Shown: piece after piece, positions 26,484-32,865 of the stretch | Numbering within the stretch: the first letter of the stretch is position 1 | Layout: each line of letters starts with the position of its first letter | NCBI GenBank assembly: GCA_003695915.1 | Contig: RFGF01000018.1 | Coordinates: forward strand, 1-64,000 | Source of the DNA: Nitrospirota bacterium | Lineage (GTDB): Bacteria > Nitrospirota > Nitrospiria > Nitrospirales > UBA8639 | DNA length: 64,000 nt | Direction of reading: 5' to 3' | The notes under the pieces: model-generated | Database searches by the model: none | What the model saw: the letters and a program-made list of their open reading frames with translations, nothing else | What the model was told of the DNA's origin: nothing | Position numbers and translations under genes: made by a program

Positions 26484-26960
26484 ATGAAAGCCGTTCTTCA
26501 GCGAGTCCGTCGAGCATCCGTGGAAGTCGATAGCAAGATCGTGGGACAGATCGAGCAGGGAATGGTCGTACTCTTGGGAATCGCCAAAGGCGATACCGCA
26601 GCCGATGTCGAATTCATGGTCCGGAAAGTTCCCGCCCTTCGCATCTTTTCCGACGAAGAAGGCAAAATGAATCGCTCTCTCCAAGAGGTGGGCGGAAGCA
26701 TTTTATTGATCTCTCAGTTCACCTTGTTGGCTTCTCTAGAGCGCGGACGCCGACCGAGTTTCGAAGACGCTGCCGCTCCGGAAGATGCCGAACCCTTGTA
26801 CCAGCTCACGGTCGAGCGGTTCAAAACGCAGGGGTATCGAGTGGAAACCGGCATCTTCGGCGCGTCGATGATCCTTTCGCTCGATAACGTGGGACCAGTC
26901 ACGCTCCTACTGGACAGCCGCCAGAAAGAACGGGTAAAACATTATGATCAAGAGCAGTAA
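26484..26960 (+). CDS. dtd: D-aminoacyl-tRNA deacylase
   Basis: Dtd (158 residues, slightly longer than the usual 145) hydrolyses D-amino acids wrongly loaded on tRNA. It starts MKAVLQRVRRASVEVDSKIV; the active-site elements are GGSILLISQFTLLA (SQF motif) near residue 75 and a Gly-cisPro-like segment that here reads NVGPVTLLLDS, with GPVT as the conserved family motif. It lies 65 bases after murJ on the same strand. Confidence 0.93.
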   Translation: MKAVLQRVRRASVEVDSKIVGQIEQGMVVLLGIAKGDTAADVEFMVRKVPALRIFSDEEGKMNRSLQEVGGSILLISQFTLLASLERGRRPSFEDAAAPEDAEPLYQLTVERFKTQGYRVETGIFGASMILSLDNVGPVTLLLDSRQKERVKHYDQEQ

Positions 26961-27030
26961 GTCTCACACCGATACTTCTTGAGAAGAGCACGGACGAAGG
27001 ATCCGGTGTGGGCAAGGAGGAGTACCGTTT

Positions 27031-27597
27031 ATGGACACACACATTCCAGACCATCATCCTCTTCGACGTCTCTTTGGCACCCTCACCGAACGAAGTTTTG
27101 CCGAAGCACTTGGATGGCCGGATTTTCGTGTGACGGAGTACGTCTCAAACCTCTTGGTCGAATTTGCTCATATTGACAATCTGACCAGGATTAAAGATCA
27201 AGAAGGCCATTCTTTGGAAACCGTCGTCGAACTGTTGTATGAAGCAGAACGATGCCGTCAGACCACCGAAATCGACAAGGAACGCGATGTGCATCGGCAT
27301 ATCGGTGATTTCACCTTGTTCATGGCCGGATTGTTTCCGGAATATCTCAACCGCATTAAATGCTCGAGGCTCATTCACCATCAAGATTTTTTGGTGGATT
27401 ATGTGAAAGCGGGCAAGCGATCCTACGGAATCGTGGCCCAATATCCGGAATCCTGCGCGAAAGAGCCAGCGGCGCTCTTCCAAACGCTTTCAACCAATTT
27501 TGAGCTTTGCGTTGCAGGCTTAGGTTTTGTCCGACGCGATTTGGATCGCATGCAAGATCCCGGGTATCGCAGAGCAAAAAATATCCTCCTCCATTGA
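27031..27597 (+). CDS. conserved hypothetical protein
   Basis: A 188-residue soluble protein, well supported by AAGGAGGAG upstream of the ATG. It is largely alpha-helical, with HIGDFTLFMAGLFPEYLNRIK (part of residues about 90-110) as the most characteristic stretch and several His and Tyr residues that could bind metal (VHRHIGDF). I do not recognise a characterised family. It lies 70 bases after dtd and 30 bases before the isoaspartyl peptidase gene, so the four genes may form one unit. Confidence 0.7.
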   Translation: MDTHIPDHHPLRRLFGTLTERSFAEALGWPDFRVTEYVSNLLVEFAHIDNLTRIKDQEGHSLETVVELLYEAERCRQTTEIDKERDVHRHIGDFTLFMAGLFPEYLNRIKCSRLIHHQDFLVDYVKAGKRSYGIVAQYPESCAKEPAALFQTLSTNFELCVAGLGFVRRDLDRMQDPGYRRAKNILLH

Positions 27598-27626
27598 CCC
27601 GCGTCTCTCGCCACTCCGAAACCGGG

Positions 27627-28586
27627 ATGGTCCTCATCCATGGAGGAGCGGGCTCCACCCAACCCACGAAGGCTCAGCTGACCTGTCTGTCCGAAGGCTT
27701 AACGCTCGGAATCGAGCAGGTTCAATGCGGACGTTCGGCATTGGATGCCGTGGAAGCAATGATCCGTTACCTGGAAGAGTCCGGATTGTTCAACGCCGGA
27801 CGAGGGGCTCGCAAGCAGTTAGACGGCGTACAGCGCATGGATGCCGCTCTCATGGAAGGCGAACGGTTGCGAGCGGGCGGCGTTGCGTGCGTCGAGCGCC
27901 TGCAGTGTCCCATTTCAGCTGCGCGTTTAGTGATGGAACACACCCCTCATGTCCTGCTGGCAGGATCACATGTCAAACGATTCGTCCGAACCATCAGAGC
28001 TCAACTAGCTGGACGGCTTGAATCTCCTCGCTCAAGCCCTCATACCAGTCGTTCTTCCTGCCCTCGGGCAATCGTGCCGTCTTCACGAATGCGCGCGGAT
28101 TCCGAGATCTGCGAGACTGTTGGAGCGGTCGCTTGCGATCTGGAGGGCAATACAGCCGCTGGAGCCTCGACAGGCGGAATACCCTTCATGCTTCCGGGAA
28201 GAGTGGGGGACTCCCCTATTATTGGGGCCGGTGTTTATGCTGATAATACAGCAGGAGCCGTTTCCATGACGGGAGCCGGAGAAAAGATTTTGCGCCTCGG
28301 GATGGCCAAAACCATTGCACTGCTCCTGAAGCTTGGAAAAAGTCCGGGCATCGCAGCCAGGATCGCACTCCGCGAGCTCCTTATTCGCCTGAAGGGCGAA
28401 GCTGGTTGCTTGATACTGACTCCGGAAGGCCGCTTTGCCATTTATCACACAACGCCATGGATGAGCGCTGGATATTGGAACGGACGAGGATCCCCGATCG
28501 TTCGAAGACAATGGAAGCGTGTGACACCAAGGAACACGCTTTCACTTTCATACATAAATGGCCCTACACCAGATCATCATCCCTGA
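27627..28586 (+). CDS. isoaspartyl peptidase / L-asparaginase (Ntn hydrolase)
   Basis: A 319-residue plant-type asparaginase / beta-aspartyl peptidase. The N-terminal MVLIHGGAGSTQPTKAQ and FNAGRGARKQLDGVQRMDAALMEG (part) match the alpha subunit. The autocleavage Thr is in CETVGAVACD (about residue 168), so the precursor would split there and expose the catalytic Thr of the beta subunit; AAGASTGGIP and GAGVYADNTAGAVSMTGAGE are the substrate-binding loops. The alpha subunit linker (about 125-165) is shortened and basic. The start at 27627 lacks a clear RBS. A partial pcm gene at 63621 acts on the same kind of damage. Confidence 0.88.
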   Translation: MVLIHGGAGSTQPTKAQLTCLSEGLTLGIEQVQCGRSALDAVEAMIRYLEESGLFNAGRGARKQLDGVQRMDAALMEGERLRAGGVACVERLQCPISAARLVMEHTPHVLLAGSHVKRFVRTIRAQLAGRLESPRSSPHTSRSSCPRAIVPSSRMRADSEICETVGAVACDLEGNTAAGASTGGIPFMLPGRVGDSPIIGAGVYADNTAGAVSMTGAGEKILRLGMAKTIALLLKLGKSPGIAARIALRELLIRLKGEAGCLILTPEGRFAIYHTTPWMSAGYWNGRGSPIVRRQWKRVTPRNTLSLSYINGPTPDHHP

Positions 28587-28643
28587 TCGTCGAGCCTTCC
28601 TGCCAAAACTTGCCAATTACGCTCACTCGGAGCCGCTCATCTT

Positions 28644-29219
28644 TCAGGCGAGTCCCTGTAAGGCCTGAAGCACTTCGCCTACATGCGATTCGACCTTCAC
28701 TTTTGGGAAGATCTTGGCAATATGGCCTTTTGTATCGATGATAAATGTCGTACGCTCGATGCCCATAAACTTCCGCCCATACAGCGACCGCTCCTTCCAG
28801 ACCCCGTAGGCCTGTACGACGCGCTTGTCTGTATCGCTGAGCAACGGGAACGGGAGATTGTATTTTTTAGAAAATTTTTCATGCGATTCCACTGAATCAG
28901 CACTGACTCCTAGGAGCACAGCATTTGCCGCTTGAATGTGCTGGAAGGCATCGCGAAACACACAGGCTTCCTTTGTGCACCCAGGCGTATCGTCTTTCGG
29001 GTAAAAATACAGTACGACATTTTTGCCCTTTAATTGCGACAAGCGCACTGTCTGGCCATGGGTACCGGGTAGGGCAAACGCCGGAGCCCGTTGTCCAACT
29101 TTTAACTGCCGGCCGTGGGGGCTTCGGCTAGAACCCTTCGGCATACCTTTCGCCTGGAGGTTTGACAATTGATTGGCTCGCTTGGCGCCGCTGCTAGCAG
29201 ATGATCGGGAAGATTTCAT
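28644..29219 (-). CDS. bcp: thioredoxin-dependent peroxiredoxin (Bcp/PrxQ)
   Basis: A 191-residue PrxQ-type peroxiredoxin that reduces hydrogen and organic peroxides. Peroxidatic and resolving Cys lie five residues apart in DDTPGCTKEACVFRD (about residues 81 and 86), the atypical 2-Cys pattern. Active-site Thr and Arg are in PGCT and IERTTFIID. The N-terminus carries about 38 extra, very basic and Ser-rich residues before the conserved LKVGQRAPAFALPG; their role is unknown. AGGAGG lies 8 bases before the ATG. Convergent with the isoaspartyl peptidase gene. Confidence 0.9.
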   Translation of the reverse strand: MKSSRSSASSGAKRANQLSNLQAKGMPKGSSRSPHGRQLKVGQRAPAFALPGTHGQTVRLSQLKGKNVVLYFYPKDDTPGCTKEACVFRDAFQHIQAANAVLLGVSADSVESHEKFSKKYNLPFPLLSDTDKRVVQAYGVWKERSLYGRKFMGIERTTFIIDTKGHIAKIFPKVKVESHVGEVLQALQGLA

Positions 29220-29349
29220 TTCTCACGCCTCCTGACTCGAGTCACTCAGTACATGTTTGACAACTGAGAAACGCAGTATTATACCCAACGCACCTTCTGG
29301 TAACGAGAGGGGAAACCAGCATAAAGGGATAAGAGAAACGTCCATCTCC

Positions 29350-30531
29350 ATGATCATTCTCGCCGACGAACAGATTCCCTATGTGCAGGAGGCCTTTTCA
29401 ACCATTGGAATCGTGCGGCGATTCCCTGGTCGTTGTCTTACTCGCGCCGTCATTCAAGAGGCAGACATCTTGCTCGTTCGGACGATCACGCCTGTCACCG
29501 GCACGTTGCTCGAAGGAAGCAGGGTTCGGTTTGTGGGGACGGCCACGGCCGGTGTCGATCACGTTGACCTGCACTATTTGCGCGCCCACCATATTGGTTT
29601 TGCCTCTGCCGCTGGGGCCAATGCCAATTCCGTCGCAGAATATGTCATGGCCGCCCTCCTCGTCCTTGCGCACCGCCACCGCTTGACTCTATCTGGGAAA
29701 CGCATCGGCATCGTCGGAGCCGGGCGCATCGGAAGCTTGGTGGCACACAAAGCCCAAGCCCTTGGGCTGATCCCAATCTTCAACGATCCACCCCTTGCTC
29801 GGGCCACTGGCGACATTCGCTATCGTCCGTTGGACGAAGTTCTCGACAGCGAGATCGTCACCCTTCATGTACCGCTGACCAAGGAAGAACCATTTGCGAC
29901 TTATCATTTATTCAACGGCCAACGCCTGGCTCTCCTGAAGCCCTCAACCATTTTTCTCAACACAGCCCGTGGCGCAGTTGTGGACAATCTCGCACTGTCT
30001 CACCAGCTCCGCCTGCGTGCGATCGGCCCCACCGTGCTCGATGTGTGGGAACACGAACCGCATCTTCATTGGGACCTTGTGCAACGCGTAGACCTCGGCA
30101 CCCCACATATTGCCGGCTATTCGCTCGAAGGCAAAGCCCAAGCGACTTTGCTGCTCTATCAAGCAGTATGTCGCTATTTCGGACTGCCGGAGCAGTGGTA
30201 CCCTTCGGCCTCCCTTCCTCCTCCCATGATTCCCTTCCTCGATATCGATGCGGGTGGGCAGTCAGACGAAGAGGTCTTGTATTCCATTGTCACGCAAATC
30301 TATCGCCCGGAGCACGATCACGCTAGGCTCACGACGCTGTTGTCTCTCTCAGCTGATGCGCGAGCACAAGGCTTCGAATCGGTTCGTGCACAGTATCCGA
30401 TGCGTCGAGAGTTCCATCACACGCGAGTGCGAGTGCGGCGAGGCACTTCGACGCTCATCGAGAAAATTCGAGGAATCGGATTTACGGTAGAAGAAGGACA
30501 GGCACCGGATTCCGGTGCCCGCCCAATGTGA
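29350..30531 (+). CDS. pdxB: 4-phosphoerythronate dehydrogenase
   Basis: PdxB oxidises 4-phospho-D-erythronate with NAD in the DXP-independent pyridoxal phosphate pathway. The 393-residue product has the D-isomer-specific 2-hydroxyacid dehydrogenase fold: MIILADEQIPYVQEAFS at the N-terminus, VGTATAGVDHVDLHYL, the NAD motif GIVGAGRIGSLVAHKA (about 115-130), FLNTARGAVVDN with catalytic Arg, and GTPHIAGYSLEGKAQ with the catalytic His. A C-terminal dimerisation domain typical of PdxB is present. The start is set at 29350 because homology begins at MIILADE; no strong RBS is seen. Confidence 0.9.
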   Translation: MIILADEQIPYVQEAFSTIGIVRRFPGRCLTRAVIQEADILLVRTITPVTGTLLEGSRVRFVGTATAGVDHVDLHYLRAHHIGFASAAGANANSVAEYVMAALLVLAHRHRLTLSGKRIGIVGAGRIGSLVAHKAQALGLIPIFNDPPLARATGDIRYRPLDEVLDSEIVTLHVPLTKEEPFATYHLFNGQRLALLKPSTIFLNTARGAVVDNLALSHQLRLRAIGPTVLDVWEHEPHLHWDLVQRVDLGTPHIAGYSLEGKAQATLLLYQAVCRYFGLPEQWYPSASLPPPMIPFLDIDAGGQSDEEVLYSIVTQIYRPEHDHARLTTLLSLSADARAQGFESVRAQYPMRREFHHTRVRVRRGTSTLIEKIRGIGFTVEEGQAPDSGARPM

Positions 30532-30578
30532 AACGTGAACAGTGCGAAACAGCACGAAATGGGCTGTCTGTGGTCCGA

Positions 30579-31043
30579 TTACGGCTGTTCGACAATGTCT
30601 TTGCGCATCGGGGCGAGCAACGCCAAAAGTTCTTGCTGTTCGTGCTGAGGGACCTGATGTGTGTTCAAGGCAGCGACGAGATCTTCGACCAGCGCATCGA
30701 ATTCCGCATTGGTAATTCCCATGCCTGCATGCGCCGTTTTCATATCTCGTCCGGTATACGTGCACGGCCCACCGGTCGCTTCGCAAATCTGATCCACGAG
30801 GTGGCGTTTCAGTCGCGGAATATCCGTCGTCGCAAACCGGCTGTTAATGCGGGCATCCTCGGCCACATTGGCCACGAATGTATCGACGACCTTCTGGATC
30901 GCCGCTTTCCCGCCCAGCCGCTCGTACAGCGAGGCGTGCGATGGCGCGGAATCCGTTCGCGACATCGTCGCACAGCCGATCAATCCCACAAACAGAAGAC
31001 TGGCAGAAAACCGATATAACCATGACCTGCCTGTGATGCTCAT
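30579..31043 (-). CDS. lipoprotein truncated hemoglobin (group I-like)
   Basis: A 154-residue globin exported as a lipoprotein: a signal peptide with lipobox LIGC (Cys near 24) precedes a trHbN-like domain (about 38-150). [20 protein letters not shown] is the N-terminal signature, [18 protein letters not shown] contains the proximal heme His (in AHAGM), and LYERLGG matches group I globins. The usual B10 Tyr position (FY in most) appears as Val here, which would change oxygen or NO handling. The anchor would place the heme in the periplasm or outer membrane. A GGAGG site is close to the ATG. Confidence 0.85.
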   Translation of the reverse strand: MSITGRSWLYRFSASLLFVGLIGCATMSRTDSAPSHASLYERLGGKAAIQKVVDTFVANVAEDARINSRFATTDIPRLKRHLVDQICEATGGPCTYTGRDMKTAHAGMGITNAEFDALVEDLVAALNTHQVPQHEQQELLALLAPMRKDIVEQP

Positions 31044-31235
31044 CGTAACACCTCCTTCCTTTGAGTTTTGAATTTATGGGTTAACTCGCTGCTTCGTGGA
31101 TCGATCGCTGGATCGCTTTCGACAACGATGACAAATCATCAGCGATCGTGTCTTGACGAGGTAACTTTACGTCGATAGGATTCCATTTGTCTAATATATA
31201 ATTTTAATAAATTCTATAATTTTTCTTTATATATT
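31044..31235. promoter_or_regulatory. divergent AT-rich region between globin and lysR genes
   Basis: The last 60 bases before the LysR start are almost all A and T (TCTAATATATAATTTTAATAA and similar), well below the local GC content. They probably hold the lysR promoter and perhaps the globin promoter. No Shine-Dalgarno site precedes the lysR ATG. Exact -35/-10 assignment is ambiguous. Confidence 0.35.
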
Positions 31236-32165
31236 ATGGAACTACGTCAACTTCGCTATTTTCTCGCCGTGGCTCAACACAAGAACTTTACGCGCGCGGC
31301 GCAGGCCATTCACCTGTCGCAACCGTCCCTGTCCATTCAGATTCAGGCGCTCGAAGAAGAACTCGGCGCGCCGTTATTCCACCGCTTGGGACGCCAGGTA
31401 GCCTTAACCGAGGCCGGCATGGTTCTTTACGACTATGCCAGACGGGCCCTTCGCGATCTCGATCAAGCCAAAGACGCCATCCGCGAAATTAACGGGGCAG
31501 AACGAGGGCAATTGACCATCGGCGTCCTTTCCACGGTCAACACCTATCTGATCCCCCCTGTAGTAGCCCGGTTCCGTCACCAGTTTCCTCATCTCACGAT
31601 CCATATCTACGCTCAACCCTCGCGAGCGATTGAACAAGATCTGCTCGACAACCAACTTGATCTAGGCCTGTGTCTCCTTCCGACGTCGAGCCCGCGACTC
31701 ATTACCAAGCGGTTATTCAATGAAACCCTATGTCTTGTCGGACCTCCAACCGCTCGGCCGCTGGGAACCCGCGCCAAAATGAGCACTCTGGCCAACCTCC
31801 CGCTCGTCTTGATGCCCACAGATTATTGCTTGCGAAGCATGATCGAAACGTCGTGCGCGCATGTCGGAATTCGACCCAATGTTTCTATTGAAATGACAGC
31901 TCCCGAAGGGATTCTTGAAGTGGTCGCTCGAGGGGCCGGCTGGACAATTTTGCCGGAATTGTATGTCCGACACGCCAACAAAGGCATGAGCCTCCAGGTC
32001 GTCAGGCTCTACGATCCCGTTCCCCGCCATGCGGTGGGCTTCGCCTCCCTTGCCCATCGCTATCTTGGCCCATCAGCCCATGCCTTTATGGCTCTGTGCC
32101 ACACCGCACTCGAGGATATCCAGGCCAATCGAGACTTCCCGGCTGCCGAGAGTTGCGCCTCTTGA
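31236..32165 (+). CDS. LysR-family transcriptional regulator
   Basis: A 309-residue LTTR. The N-terminal winged helix (MELRQLRYFLAVAQHKNFTR, AAQAIHLSQPSLSIQIQALE, residues 1-60) binds DNA, and a periplasmic-binding-protein-like effector domain follows (about 90-295), with GQLTIGVLSTVNTYLIPPVV and WTILPELYV. It resembles CynR/CbbR/CysB-like LTTRs generally; effector cannot be predicted. It heads the same-strand series lysR-rrf2-sulfite reductase, so control of sulfur or nitrogen genes is plausible. The ATG directly follows an AT-rich promoter-like segment without an RBS. Confidence 0.9.
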   Translation: MELRQLRYFLAVAQHKNFTRAAQAIHLSQPSLSIQIQALEEELGAPLFHRLGRQVALTEAGMVLYDYARRALRDLDQAKDAIREINGAERGQLTIGVLSTVNTYLIPPVVARFRHQFPHLTIHIYAQPSRAIEQDLLDNQLDLGLCLLPTSSPRLITKRLFNETLCLVGPPTARPLGTRAKMSTLANLPLVLMPTDYCLRSMIETSCAHVGIRPNVSIEMTAPEGILEVVARGAGWTILPELYVRHANKGMSLQVVRLYDPVPRHAVGFASLAHRYLGPSAHAFMALCHTALEDIQANRDFPAAESCAS

Positions 32166-32192
32166 CGCCCGCCTCCGGCATTAGCTATGAAT

Positions 32193-32224
32193 TATTCCAA
32201 TCGGAATAGTAGGAATTTTAATTC
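32193..32224. promoter_or_regulatory. two adjacent palindromes upstream of rrf2-type gene
   Basis: TATTCC-AATC-GGAATA (32193-32208) is followed at once by GAATT-TT-AATTC (32213-32224). Paired short palindromes with GGAAT are reminiscent of binding sites of Rrf2-family repressors such as CymR, so autoregulation by the downstream gene is a reasonable guess. Confidence 0.4.
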
Positions 32225-32225
32225 T

Positions 32226-32257
32226 CGTTTATTGACACTTTCGTTTATTGACACTTT
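32226..32257 (+). repeat. perfect tandem duplication of 16 bases before the rrf2-type start codon
   Basis: CGTTTATTGACACTTT occurs twice in direct tandem (32226-32241, 32242-32257), ending two bases before the ATG. Each copy contains TTGACA, a consensus -35 hexamer. The duplication replaces the place where a ribosome-binding site would normally be. Confidence 0.8.
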
Positions 32258-32259
32258 CG

Positions 32260-32718
32260 ATGGCTCGCTTTCCCGTCAAGGTTAAATACGCCATTATGGG
32301 AGCCATTGAACTCGCAGCTCACTTTGGGAGTAACCCCATGCAAGCGAAACTCATCGCCCAACGTCAGGGCATCCCTCATCGATTCATCGAACACATTCTC
32401 CATGCAATGAAACAAGCCGGACTATTGACGAGCCATCGAGGGGCTCAGGGCGGGTATTCCCTCGCAAGACCCCCGGCGAGCATTTCCTTAGCCGATATTG
32501 TGCAGGCGGTCGGCGGCATTCATCAGGAGGCCGCTGCTCATCCCGCTCCCCTCAACGGGGAGTGGCAGCCACGAAACGTAATGGAAATCTTGTTGAGCGA
32601 GATTCAACAACAACTTCGGGAAGCTGAGCTCGAAATCCTTCGATCGATTTCCTTGCAAGCCTTGGTTGACAGATATCGCCAAGCCGAGGCGGTCGAAGCG
32701 TTGATGTTTCATATTTAA
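32260..32718 (+). CDS. Rrf2-family transcriptional regulator
   Basis: A 152-residue Rrf2 regulator. The winged helix (MARFPVKVKYAIMGAIELAA, QGIPHRFIEHILHAMKQAG, HRGAQGGYSLARPP) matches the family. The Cys triad that binds the Fe-S cluster in IscR, NsrR and RsrR is absent; there is no Cys in the product. It is therefore more like CymR, which senses sulfur status through protein partners. Its position just before a sulfite reductase/cys operon supports a role in sulfur control. The ATG at 32260 has no RBS; an in-frame TTG lies 12 bases upstream. Confidence 0.85.
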   Translation: MARFPVKVKYAIMGAIELAAHFGSNPMQAKLIAQRQGIPHRFIEHILHAMKQAGLLTSHRGAQGGYSLARPPASISLADIVQAVGGIHQEAAAHPAPLNGEWQPRNVMEILLSEIQQQLREAELEILRSISLQALVDRYRQAEAVEALMFHI

Positions 32719-32742
32719 TCACCGAATTTTTTTCGCCTGGCT

Positions 32743-32772
32743 TTGCGCAAGGCGCGCATACACGTCTATCAT
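32743..32772 (+). promoter_or_regulatory. candidate promoter of the sulfite reductase operon
   Basis: TTGCGC (32743-32748), an 18-base spacer and TATCAT (32767-32772) lie about 94 bases before the sulfite reductase start. The spacer contains GCGCAAGGCGCGC, a GC-rich imperfect palindrome. Prediction by eye. Confidence 0.3.
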
Positions 32773-32865
32773 GACAGATCTTGCACCGATGATAATTTTT
32801 CTGCGCCTCAGCTTCGATCCAAAGAGGAGGCATTCTGGAACAAGCCTTAGTCAGGAGGCATGGTT

